Origin: Anaerolineae bacterium
GTDB lineage: Bacteria > Chloroflexota > Anaerolineae > Aggregatilineales > Phototrophicaceae
Direction: 5' to 3'
NCBI GenBank assembly: GCA_030950085.1
Contig: JAUZRW010000058.1
Span: 1-58,451, forward strand
DNA length: 58,451 bases
Under the pieces are notes generated by a model. It was not told where the DNA came from. It made no database searches and was given only the letters and a program-made list of their open reading frames with translations. Position numbers and translations under genes: made by a program. Positions 8,501 through 15,382 of the stretch are shown here, piece by piece. Within the stretch, counting starts at the first letter, position 1; every line of letters starts with the position of its first letter.

Positions 8501-10295
8501 CGCCAAAATGTCGAATAATGAGCCACATACCGACCACAAACATGATAATCGGTACGGCTAACGCTCCCCATCCGAACAATTGCCCGGTTGCAGTATGAAC
8601 CCGACTAATCGCTGCTTGGTCTCGGCTAATCGCACTAAAGAATAAAACCAGTGAGAAAAATACCAAGCCGACACCTAAGATGTCGAGCCAATTATCGAGT
8701 GTTAGACCATCTTCACTGCTTGCTTGTGGCACTTTCGAGCCTGATTTTTTACTTCGGCTACGAGTAGCGGTACTTTTGTCACCTCCGCGCCCAAAAATGC
8801 CGCCAACACTGGCAAAGATGCGTCCAAAGACACCGCCTGATGCGGCACTATCTTTCGTCGTTGCTTTTGTACGCCCCGTTGACCCTTTTTTGTCATCGGG
8901 CTTATCGTCTGATTTTTTCCCAAATGAGCTACCAAAGCGTGGTGATTTTTTAGAATCGCCACTATCTTTCTTATTATCGGCGGCAGATTGTGAACTGAAA
9001 CGATTGCTGCCAAAACGTGATGACGACGATGAGCTACTACGATTATCATCTTTTTTAGCGTCTGATTTTTTCCCAAATGAGCTACCAAAGCGTGATGATT
9101 TTTTAGAATCACCACTCTCTTTCTTATCATCTTTTTTAGCGCCTGATTGTGAGCCGAAGCGGTTGCCACCAAAACGACTGCTGCTCTTTGCATTATCAGA
9201 CTTATTGTCTTTTTTACTATCTTTCTTATCGTCGCTTTTATCGCCACTGCCAAAGCGGTTACGAATACCACCGAACATGCCGCCCGATTTCTTGTCTTTT
9301 TTAGCATCGGACTTGTCGCCACCTTTTTTACTGCCTAGCAAACCACCAAGCGATGTTTTAGCGCCCGATTTCTTGTCTTTTTTGTTACTCTTCTTATCAT
9401 CGGCTTTATCGCCACTGCTAAAGCGATTGCGGATGCCGCCAAACATACCGCCCGATTTGCCCTCTTTTTTCTCATCTTTTGTGGTGGATGACTTTTTGCC
9501 ATCGTCTTTTTTGCTACTGCTAAAGCGATTGCTACCAAAGCGTGAAGACGATTTCTTGTCATCATCCTCTTTTTTGCTGCTGCCAAAGCGACTGCTGCTA
9601 AAGCGCCCTGTCGATGATTTTTTGTCACCATCGTCTTTTTTGCTACTGCCAAAACGCGAAGACGATTTCTTGTCATCATCCTCTTTTTTGCTACCGCCGA
9701 AGCGACTGCTGCTAAAGCGCCCTGTCGATGATTTTTTGTCACCACCGTCTTTTTTGCTGCTGCTAAAGCGCGAACCGGAACTGAAACGGCTAGAAGACCT
9801 TCTATCATCTTCTTCGTCATCGTCTTTTTTAGAACTGCCAAAACGACTACCACTACTAAAGCGGTTGCTAGAGATGGAGCGGCTAGAAGACCTTCTATCA
9901 TCTTCTTCGTCATCGTCTTTTTTAGAACTGCCAAAACGACTACCACTACTAAAGCGCGAACCGGAACTGAAACGGCTAGAAGACTTTCTATCATTGTCTT
10001 CGTCATCGTCTTTTTTAGAACTACCAAAACGATTACCAGAACCAAAGCGACTTGTCCCTAAGCGACTGCTGAGTGAATCATCGTCATCGTCGTCGTCATC
10101 ATCCGCACGCGCACCAATACGTCCACCAAAACGCGATGTACCCGAACCCGGCAGACCACGACCACCACTTTTATAGGAGCTACTTTTACTGCCAAACGAT
10201 GAACTAGAATCATCACTATAATCGAGATATTCCTCATCGTCTTCATCACCGTAATCGTCGTCGTCGTAATATTCGTAATCGTCTTTGAAGCCCAT
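5574..10295 (-). CDS. ftsK: FtsK/SpoIIIE-type DNA translocase with giant repetitive N-terminal tail
   Basis: Septal DNA pump that moves chromosome ends during division. At 1573 residues it is about twice the usual length of SpoIIIE. Layout: residues 1 to about 530 are a low-complexity tail starting with an acidic DYEYYDDDDYGDEDDEEY run, then dozens of RFGSSKKDDD-like units and two GGMFGGIRNRF blocks; about 537-695 hold four membrane segments (LGVGLVFFSLVLFF, LAVPIIMFVVGMWLII, AGVILGFISLLVIF, LLLNIFVMLISAML); about 700-1050 are a coiled-coil and Pro/Gln-rich linker; about 1060-1480 are the motor with Walker A GTTGSGKSV (near 1210) and Walker B IIVIIDELADLMM (near 1313); the last 65 residues are the gamma winged-helix domain (ELVRRLDKASISLLQRRLRI) that in relatives reads polar KOPS/SRS sites. 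Stands alone between a lipoprotein gene and an 0.8-kb repeat-rich gap; only a weak ribosome site (GCGAGAC) is visible. Confidence 0.95.
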   Translation of the reverse strand: MGFKDDYEYYDDDDYGDEDDEEYLDYSDDSSSSFGSKSSSYKSGGRGLPGSGTSRFGGRIGARADDDDDDDDDSLSSRLGTSRFGSGNRFGSSKKDDDEDNDRKSSSRFSSGSRFSSGSRFGSSKKDDDEEDDRRSSSRSISSNRFSSGSRFGSSKKDDDEEDDRRSSSRFSSGSRFSSSKKDGGDKKSSTGRFSSSRFGGSKKEDDDKKSSSRFGSSKKDDGDKKSSTGRFSSSRFGSSKKEDDDKKSSSRFGSNRFSSSKKDDGKKSSTTKDEKKEGKSGGMFGGIRNRFSSGDKADDKKSNKKDKKSGAKTSLGGLLGSKKGGDKSDAKKDKKSGGMFGGIRNRFGSGDKSDDKKDSKKDNKSDNAKSSSRFGGNRFGSQSGAKKDDKKESGDSKKSSRFGSSFGKKSDAKKDDNRSSSSSSSRFGSNRFSSQSAADNKKDSGDSKKSPRFGSSFGKKSDDKPDDKKGSTGRTKATTKDSAASGGVFGRIFASVGGIFGRGGDKSTATRSRSKKSGSKVPQASSEDGLTLDNWLDILGVGLVFFSLVLFFSAISRDQAAISRVHTATGQLFGWGALAVPIIMFVVGMWLIIRHFGDDAPTVDPVRIAGVILGFISLLVIFQYIDSFSYEDIYVPNNGAITQQMLKSRLYTAWYFDQSGGGIVGAQIYYFLVTSVTEIGGLLLNIFVMLISAMLITRLSAAEILTAIAGVGLSLREWTQQEAERRRAERKMATQKAAEIAYQQQMGLVQQAQTEAVPAPANAATAQAEVPADDRQIRINLGGQAMQSPTVAGVVPQAVMQQAQVAPAASSGGLFSRFRGGKKANAAKTNNQGNGTIAAAVGSLFNMNSNNNSVQNAGVPLPPPLPDAPLPMDDGYSHLDSHPPRPVAQSSNPNTIKLGDLLKPPPTPTPQAEKPVTANGDNGVPATMPPPTQQQPATPVTDAAQEVDPIKARQDRLNALRQGKTGPLSQAALAQARKEDTPKTRNIPIGRDMATPPIAQSKSSEFTPPSQLPSVQPEGDSGLHQQRLSQPVSSPVTNQTRPKADWNLPDYRTLLSSGSEQEFDREYLLKQAKIIEETLESFGAPGRVVEVNTGPVITQFGVEPDYMQGRSGKKQRVKVGAIATLDKDLQLALGARSIRVEAPVPGKGYVGIEVPNAEATLVSLRDVMDSPSFAKHKSPLGIALGQSVSGAPISADLANMPHLLVAGTTGSGKSVCMNSIIASILALNTPDVVKFIMIDPKRVELTGYNGIPHLVAPVVVELERIIGVLKWVTREMDERYKKFSEAGARNIEDYNKHRDPTVVDRMAYIIVIIDELADLMMLAPEETERTITRIAALARATGIHLVIATQRPSVDVVTGLIKANFPARIAFAVAGGVDSRVILDQPGAERLLGKGDMLYLSGDSPAPLRLQGVFVSDMEINNIVRYWKMQALKQPDPQPISLNPTYKSANSGMNVRSGGHQVKQQTLWDSNTSSNPSAPSYSAFDNADEDYEGELTQGELTGDVEDGTEDELYEKSVELVRRLDKASISLLQRRLRIGYTRAARLIDVMEARGVVGPAKDGSSKPRDVLPER
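8930..10060 (-). repeat. Degenerate in-frame repeats coding the FtsK tail
   Basis: The DNA coding the FtsK tail consists of reiterated units translating as S-S-R-F-G-S-S-K-K-D-D with insertions. Some blocks are nearly identical over more than 60 bases (for example 9780-9860 versus 9880-9960, and 9540-9640 versus 9655-9745), which implies recent duplication. Because the units are short and in frame, the tail is expected to vary in length between strains. Confidence 0.8.
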
Positions 10296-10854
10296 AATTT
10301 GTCTCGCTTATCCACTGATTTTGAGTGGGACGTTAGGTTCAGAGGGTGTTTTTGAACTATCAAATCTTTGCCCTATTTAGAGATTGAACCTTAGATTGAC
10401 TCACTTAATAGCATACCACAAAAACGCTATAAATGCGATAGGAATAGCACGTAAGTTCTATTAGAATTGACTAGAAAGACGATAACCGTCGCTTTGCCGT
10501 CAGTATTTCGTAGGACAAACGACTATTTTCTTCGCCGAATATCGTCACCAATCAATTCCATAGTCTATCAAATACGGTACAATGCGTATCATTAATTGAT
10601 GTTACGCACTCGTCGATTTTTCAGGCTTTTGCATTGCAACGATGTTTAGTGATGAGTCGTCAGTTATCAGTTTACGGATTTTCTAATTCCTTAGACTATC
10701 GTACTGATAGTAAGAACAGGTAAATAATTACAAAAAAAGATGAACCGCCAAAACGCCAAAGCGCCAAGATTTCTATTCAAAATAAAGCTCTGCATCTCTG
10801 ATTCTCTGCGCCTCTGCGTTACGCATTTTGTAAAAATATATCGAAGGTTACTTG
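10296..10854. other. Intergenic region with short footers, no gene seen
   Basis: This part of the 790-base gap between ftsK and the aminotransferase holds AT-rich DNA without a supported gene. At 10739-10770 there is a CCGCCAAAACGCCAAAGCGC footer and at 10795-10830 a reversed ACGCAGAGGCGCAGAGAATC footer, both members of dispersed families. A tract GTCAGTTATCAGTTTAC (about 10657-10675) belongs to another AT-rich dispersed motif also seen near 12.37, 17.8 and 40.5 kb. The ftsK promoter should lie near 10300-10450. Confidence 0.6.
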
Positions 10855-10957
10855 ATGTAGAGTCCGAAAAGTTTTTAGAATTCCGTCGTAAGGGCATAGC
10901 GCGCTATGCCCCTACAAAACCGAGATTTTATTTCCAATTACTTTCCAGATTCTACAT
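10855..10957 (+). repeat. MITE-A copy (IS630-derived miniature element)
   Basis: A 103-bp element running from ATGTAGAGTCCGAAAAGTTT to TTACTTTCCAGATTCTACAT. Both ends match the ends of the IS630-like element at 17841-18949. The centre is a palindrome GGGCATAGCGCGCTATGCCC. It has no coding capacity. A second near-complete copy lies at 57528-57631 in the opposite orientation, with decayed copies near 27.96 and 38.6 kb. Confidence 0.75.
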
Positions 10958-11085
10958 GAAAACTAAAAACTGTGAACTAAAAACTCGACTGTCATGCTAG
11001 GTACAAATTACCCTATTCATCCGACGACCTGTAACTGCGTAATGTAAGTCATTGAATTGCCGAGACAAATTTGAGGTTGTAACTT

Positions 11086-11997
11086 ATGAAGCAGAGTTTT
11101 AATCCTAAAAATAAAGATATTCAAATTAATATCAATGGCACACTCTATCACCGAGATGAGGCAGGAATCAGCCCGTTTGATAGTGTCGTGCAAGGTGGTG
11201 ATGCGGTTTGGGAAGGCTTGCGGCTCTACAAGGGACGCATTTTCAAGCTGATAGAACATCTTGATAGATTGCGTTCTAGTGCCTTAGCAATGGCGTTTAC
11301 AGAAATCCCATCTCATGATGCGATAATCGCGGAAATTAGTAAAACACTGGTAGCGAACAATATGACGGATGGGGTTCATATCCGCTTGACACTGACTCGC
11401 GGTGTTAAATTTACAAGCGGCATGGATCCGCGCCTGAATACGGCTGGCGCAACTTTGATAGTCTTAGCCGAACACAAAGCCCCCGTCTACGACAAAAGCG
11501 GCATCCGCTTGATAACATCGGGTATTCGTCGTATTCCGCCGGATTGTGTAGACCAAAATATTCACTCCTGTAATCTGATTAATTCGATTTTAGCGAAAAT
11601 CCAAGCCAATGCCGCCGCAGTCGATGATGCTCTGATGCTCGATTATCAAGGCTTTGTCGCCGAAACGAATGCTACCCATATTTTCATCGTCCACAAGGGA
11701 GTCGTCATCACATCCAAAACAGGGTCATGCCCAGAAGGGATTACACGTCAAACGGTCTTGGATATTTGCAAGGCAAATCATATCCCATACGAAGTTAGCG
11801 ATATGTCTCTATCAGAAGTCTATCGGGCTGATGAGATGTTTTGTACTGGAACAATGGGAGAACTTGCGCCAGTAGCCGAAGTCGATGGTCGCACAATCGG
11901 AGGTGGTGAAATGGGTATCATGACACAACGCCTGAGCGAACTTTTCCGCGAATTGACCGCAAAAGAAGGGACACCTGTGGTTGAAATCTCGGCGTAA
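11086..11997 (+). CDS. Aminotransferase class IV-fold protein lacking the catalytic lysine
   Basis: A 303-residue protein of the branched-chain aminotransferase/D-amino-acid aminotransferase fold. Fold-IV features are clear: GISPFDSVVQGGDAVWEGLR at the N-terminus, HLDRLRSSA, LTRG, a central DALMLDYQGFVAETNATHIF block (phosphate and substrate loop) and EMFCTGTMGELAPVAEVDGR near the end (the TGT phosphate-binding turn). However, in the motif that normally reads K-S-L-N-x-L-x-N-x-L-A the protein has H160-S-C-N-L-I-N-S-I-L-A, so the PLP-binding lysine is replaced by histidine. The codon is CAC. If real, a normal transamination is not expected; it may act as a binding protein or do other chemistry. 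GAGG lies 9 bases before the ATG. Monocistronic, flanked by repeats. Confidence 0.85.
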   Translation: MKQSFNPKNKDIQININGTLYHRDEAGISPFDSVVQGGDAVWEGLRLYKGRIFKLIEHLDRLRSSALAMAFTEIPSHDAIIAEISKTLVANNMTDGVHIRLTLTRGVKFTSGMDPRLNTAGATLIVLAEHKAPVYDKSGIRLITSGIRRIPPDCVDQNIHSCNLINSILAKIQANAAAVDDALMLDYQGFVAETNATHIFIVHKGVVITSKTGSCPEGITRQTVLDICKANHIPYEVSDMSLSEVYRADEMFCTGTMGELAPVAEVDGRTIGGGEMGIMTQRLSELFRELTAKEGTPVVEISA

Positions 11998-12244
11998 GTT
12001 CTACATTTTGTTTACCTATTGCAGAATCAGACCTATATCCTTGAATAGTCACTGTAGGGGCGTACTCGCGTGTGCGCCCGAAGTGTTCAAACCCCAATGC
12101 TCTGTGATTGCACTATGAACATCCAAGAAAAAGCGTAACACACAGCAACGGAGAATCAGAGGTGTTTTTAGAACTTGAATCTTTGTGGTTCCAATTGTCC
12201 TCAGTCCATTGATAGGTGAACTGTTACGCTTTAAGCTGGAAATC
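11998..12244. other. Intergenic repeats, no gene
   Basis: Together with the MITE-B copy that follows, this fills the gap of about 410 bases after the aminotransferase. It holds a GTAGGGGCG...TGCGCCC palindrome (about 12053-12082), a CGGAGAATCAGAGG footer (about 12149-12165) and a GATAGGTGAACTGTTACG tract near 12212. I see no coding region or clear terminator. Confidence 0.6.
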
Positions 12245-12341
12245 TAGTACTCGACCAATTTAATCTTTGAAAATTAGATTATGTGTTTTTTGGGCGCAAA
12301 GCCTTGCGCCCCTACATAAAAACTTTTTTGGTCATGTACTA
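12245..12341. repeat. MITE-B copy
   Basis: A roughly 97-bp element bounded by TAGTACTCGACCAA and TTGGTCATGTACTA, which form a 14-bp inverted repeat with two mismatches. The interior carries the GGGCGCAAAGCCTTGCGCCC palindrome. Related copies occur at 25533-25628, 25627-25714 and, truncated, at 57456-57527. The ends differ from MITE-A, so another transposase would be needed for it; none is in the window. Confidence 0.7.
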
Positions 12342-12408
12342 GGACAATCGCATATAGTGAGGAGTCATCAGTTATCTGAACGTCCCTCATAATGAGGATG
12401 ACAGAAAT

Positions 12409-12607
12409 TTAATCTGGCAATGTGCGGCTCGAAACAGCCCAACCGGATGCCAACCGCGCTAGGGTTGCTTCTCGCGTTTGAATGCCGCTTATTGCATTTG
12501 CGACTTCGACACTACTCGCGCCGACAGCACACATATAACGGCATATGAGATGTTTCCGGCAGAAAATCCGCGCACAGATGTCCACTGACAATGACATCGT
12601 AGGGCAT
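12409..12607 (-). pseudogene. Deletion remnant of a PfkB-family sugar kinase
   Basis: Reading minus from the ATG at 12607 gives MPYDVIVSGHLCADFLPETS, a start typical of PfkB/ribokinase-family sugar kinases found near sugar isomerases. After about 24 codons the frame is lost, and a second frame supplies CAVGASSVEVANAISGIQTR and ATLARLASGW, which resembles the extreme C-terminus of the same family, ending at the TAA of 12409. About 280 central residues, including the substrate and ATP sites, are missing. The ATG lies only 2 bases after the stop of the D-lyxose isomerase gene, so this was the next gene of that operon. It cannot make an active kinase. Confidence 0.7.
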
Positions 12608-12609
12608 TC

Positions 12610-13170
12610 TCAGTCCTCATCAATAATTTCAGGCAAACGTTGAATATCCTTATCCGTGAACAAATCGGCTTCATCCGCACTGCGCGTACTGAATTCGCTC
12701 ACAACCGCGCCTTCTGGCCCCCCCTGAAACCAATGCCATGTTTGCGGCGGAATAGTGTATTGGTCGCCGGGTTTCATGACAATCTCATGCCAGACAGTAT
12801 ATGTGTCTTTGCGGCGTTCAGGCGGCGTGGCTTTCGGATTTTCTACTGCTTCGCCTTCGACATACAAATAGACTTCTCCCCAACGACAACGAAAGGTCTC
12901 TTGCTTGCCGATGTAGTCCATTTCAGGAATCGGGGGGTGATAATGTTCGGGGCAAGTTTGGCGTGGCATGAGGATGAGTTCTTTGGCACAATATTTTTCG
13001 TCATTATAGTAGACGACAAGTGCCAAGCCGGTTTCTTCGTATTCGCCTAAGCCTAAATCCGCGATTTCGATGTTGCGTTGTTCAGCAGCCGTGAGAATAA
13101 TCCCTGCTTTATCGAGATATTCCATCGCTACTTTTTGCCATTTTTCAACTTCTGCGCGGGTTAACGCCAT
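12610..13170 (-). CDS. D-lyxose ketol-isomerase (cupin)
   Basis: A 186-residue cytosolic cupin enzyme that interconverts D-lyxose and D-xylulose (some relatives also use mannose/fructose). Family features: the N-terminal helix MALTRAEVEKWQKVAMEYLD, then a double-stranded beta-helix with the metal ligands H76-Y-H78, E91 (KQETF) and H146 (PPQTWHWFQGG). The C-terminus EFSTRSADEADLFTD is also typical. Start at 13170 because AAAGGAG lies 8-9 bases upstream; an upstream in-frame start at 13212 would overlap the neighbour. Its operon partner, a sugar kinase, survives only as a scar downstream, so phosphorylation of the product must be done by another kinase or the pathway is impaired. Confidence 0.88.
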   Translation of the reverse strand: MALTRAEVEKWQKVAMEYLDKAGIILTAAEQRNIEIADLGLGEYEETGLALVVYYNDEKYCAKELILMPRQTCPEHYHPPIPEMDYIGKQETFRCRWGEVYLYVEGEAVENPKATPPERRKDTYTVWHEIVMKPGDQYTIPPQTWHWFQGGPEGAVVSEFSTRSADEADLFTDKDIQRLPEIIDED

Positions 13171-13208
13171 AATAGAGACTCCTTTGTTCAAAATATTCTG
13201 TTTAAGAT

Positions 13209-13592
13209 TCACTCAAGATGGTGCATTTTTTCGTGCATTAACCAGATAAGCCCAGCACAGAGCGTCACATTCTGTAACAGGCTCATAATTTGACTGGTCG
13301 CAAAATCGAGACCAGCATTGACCAGCAAAACCGCGATGAGCAGGGTTAATCCCCATCGTTTCCAGCGAAGCAAACCGACAGCACCTAGCACTTGTAATAA
13401 ATTGAGCAGCCATGCCAACGCCGAAAACGTGATTTCTGTATTGCGATAGAGGTCATTCGCAAGATACAAATTATAGATATGGGTAGCCAAAAAACCAACT
13501 GCCATCACGCCCCGTATCCATAGCCATAACAAGACAAAGACCAAAGCACCACCACGCTCTTTGACTCGTTTCAACTTTACCGCTTCAACCAT
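13209..13592 (-). CDS. Small four-TM membrane protein, unknown function
   Basis: A 127-residue integral membrane protein with a basic cytoplasmic N-terminus (VEAVKLKRVKERGG) and four hydrophobic segments (LVFVLLWLWIRGVMAVGFLA, ALAWLLNLLQVLGAVGLL, WGLTLLIAVLLVNAGL, VTLCAGLIWLMH). I chose the tandem ATGs at 13592/13589, which have GGAG just upstream; the frame stays open to 13853 but the upstream extension is low-quality sequence. I do not recognise a family beyond small 'DUF' membrane proteins of Chloroflexota. It precedes the lyxose isomerase gene by 38 bases and may share its transcript. Confidence 0.65.
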   Translation of the reverse strand: MVEAVKLKRVKERGGALVFVLLWLWIRGVMAVGFLATHIYNLYLANDLYRNTEITFSALAWLLNLLQVLGAVGLLRWKRWGLTLLIAVLLVNAGLDFATSQIMSLLQNVTLCAGLIWLMHEKMHHLE

Positions 13593-13616
13593 CATTGACT
13601 CCAAATCATAAAGCTG

Positions 13617-13647
13617 TGTTTTGTCGATTTTTGTCGATTTTTGTCTA
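13617..13647. repeat. Short direct repeat, TTTTTGTCGA units
   Basis: Two full and one degenerate copy of an 11-base unit TTTTTGTCGAT stand in tandem directly upstream of the small membrane protein gene. It could be an operator or simple slippage product. No other copy was seen. Confidence 0.4.
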
Positions 13648-13870
13648 TTATAGAACAATGCCGCTAATTTAACAGATTTTAGCGGCTGTAGAAGCATATT
13701 TCTTGTGCTAAAATTAAAAAACCGTTTGGGGGATTCCATAGGCTTTATACATTGTTTGACAAAATATTTTTCTTTAATTTTTATCGCGCCAAATCTTAAA
13801 GCATGGTAAGATGCACTTATTACTTTAACTGACTGAATTGTATCGGCTATCAAAAAAGCAGGAAATCGCT

Positions 13871-14602
13871 ATGCGTATCTTGATTATCTCTGATATTCAC
13901 GCCAATTTAACGGCGTTTCAAACCATACTCGACCATGCGAAAGGACAGTGGGATTATGTCTGGTGTTTAGGCGATGTGGTGGGGTATGGACCCGACCCCA
14001 ACGAATGTGTGGAACTCCTCCAGACGATGCCACATTTATGCCTTGCTGGGAATCACGATTGGGCAGCATTAGGACGCTTGGATATTCGTACTTTTAACCC
14101 CGATGCGCGTCGTGCTGTGGAATGGACGATGGAAACGCTAAAACCGGAAAATATCGCTTTCTTAGAGGCGCTTCCGGTGACATTTGTAATTGGCGAATAT
14201 ACCCTTGTTCACGCCAGCCCGCGTGAACCCGTATGGGAGTATATCCTTGAACCACTGGTTGCGGCTTTGAACTTCCCACATTTTGAAACACCTTATTGTT
14301 TTGTGGGACACACTCATCAGCCGGTTATTTACGAATTGATTAGCGACAATGGCGATACTCGCGCCCGTGAACCACGCTATGGTGAACCTCATGCGCTGAA
14401 TGGACAACGCCAGATTATTAATCCGGGTAGCATCGGGCAACCTCGTGACCAAAATCCTAATGCAGCTTATGGCATGTTAGATACTGAGAGCGGCATTTTT
14501 GAACATCGCCGTATCCCCTATGATATTCCTGATGTGCAAAAACGGATGCGTGCCGCCGGATTACCAGAACGGCTGGCAACTCGGCTGGAACACGGCTGGT
14601 AA
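13871..14602 (+). CDS. Calcineurin-like metallophosphoesterase (YfcE/diadenosine tetraphosphatase-like)
   Basis: A 243-residue two-metal phosphoesterase. Metal motifs are in order: SDIHANL (D-x-H), GDVVGYGPDP (GDxxxxG), GNHDW (GNH), an H in LVHASP and GHTHQP (GHxH). The insertion-free short form fits the YfcE/MJ0936 group, which hydrolyses phosphodiesters in vitro. Start at 13871 (MRILIISDIH) with AGGA 8 bases upstream; an in-frame upstream codon at 13838 would add 11 unlikely residues. The DtxR-type regulator starts 9 bases after the stop, so the two are probably one transcript, which would link this Mn/Fe-dependent enzyme to metal control (inference). Confidence 0.85.
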   Translation: MRILIISDIHANLTAFQTILDHAKGQWDYVWCLGDVVGYGPDPNECVELLQTMPHLCLAGNHDWAALGRLDIRTFNPDARRAVEWTMETLKPENIAFLEALPVTFVIGEYTLVHASPREPVWEYILEPLVAALNFPHFETPYCFVGHTHQPVIYELISDNGDTRAREPRYGEPHALNGQRQIINPGSIGQPRDQNPNAAYGMLDTESGIFEHRRIPYDIPDVQKRMRAAGLPERLATRLEHGW

Positions 14603-14611
14603 ATTTATAGC

Positions 14612-15295
14612 ATGGACGACGATTTAAGCGCGAAAATGAGACATTATCTGGCAGACATTTATCGCTTACACGATATGGAGCAACCGGATAGTGGCTATGT
14701 CAATACCTCTACATTGGCGGATTTGCTCTTTGTGAGTGCGCCAGCCGTGAATCGCATGGTCAATCGCTTGAAAGAACTCGATATGCTCGAACATGAGCCA
14801 TATAAGGGGATTCGCCTCACACAAAAAGGGATGCAAGTTGCGCTTAAGCAATTACGCACTCATCGCATTACAGAATGTTTCCTGATGGTTGTGATGGGCT
14901 TATCGTGGGAAGATGTGTATCAGGAAGCAACAAATGTTAGCCAAGCCCTCAACGATACAATTTTAGCCCGTATGACCGTCATGGCAGGTCAGCCATCATT
15001 TTGTCCGCATGGTGAACCTATCCCCAAGCCTGATGGCACGATTGAAGCCCTAGATGACCAACGCCTATCCGCTATCGAGACTGAACAACGGGTTGTTGTC
15101 ACACGGATGCTCACCCGTGAATCTGACCGTCTCGCTTATATTCAGGCATTGGGATTAATGCCCGGTACAGAATTAGATGTGATTCATCGCGCCCCGTTTA
15201 ATGGACCCATGCAACTCAAAGTCGATAAAGAATACCGTATCATTGGGCATAATCTCGCCGCCTTGATTCGAGCGAAACCACTCAAAACCACATAA
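14612..15295 (+). CDS. DtxR/MntR-family metal-dependent transcriptional regulator
   Basis: A 227-residue regulator: N-terminal winged helix (residues about 5-65, with LADLLFVSAPAVNRMVNRL as helix-turn-helix), a dimerisation/metal domain (about 70-140, containing HRITECFLM and CPHGEPIP, where H, E and C are the expected ligands) and a C-terminal SH3-like FeoA domain (LGLMPGTELDVIHRAPF). The three-domain form is like DtxR/IdeR rather than the shorter MntR. It probably represses Mn or Fe uptake genes when metal is bound. It follows the phosphoesterase closely without its own good ribosome site, suggesting translational coupling. No transporter gene lies nearby. Confidence 0.88.
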   Translation: MDDDLSAKMRHYLADIYRLHDMEQPDSGYVNTSTLADLLFVSAPAVNRMVNRLKELDMLEHEPYKGIRLTQKGMQVALKQLRTHRITECFLMVVMGLSWEDVYQEATNVSQALNDTILARMTVMAGQPSFCPHGEPIPKPDGTIEALDDQRLSAIETEQRVVVTRMLTRESDRLAYIQALGLMPGTELDVIHRAPFNGPMQLKVDKEYRIIGHNLAALIRAKPLKTT

Positions 15296-15382
15296 AAAAA
15301 TCTATTCAACCTTGCCGTGAGATTTCTGCGGATAGGCAGAAGCCAGTCCCTACGAATAACTTTTATTGAACTATATTGTAAC

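Noticed and set aside
8680-10176. A 498-codon open frame on the plus strand opposite the FtsK tail
   Set aside because: It is the antisense shadow of the repetitive Ser/Arg/Asp-coding DNA; it has Leu/Ser/Pro/Lys simple composition, no ribosome site and no domain.
9335-10363. Further minus-strand open frames inside the FtsK repeats
   Set aside because: Same repeat DNA in other phases; the FtsK frame continues without break into membrane and motor domains.
10740-11000. A plus-strand frame across the repeats before the aminotransferase
   Set aside because: It consists of footers and a MITE-A read as protein.
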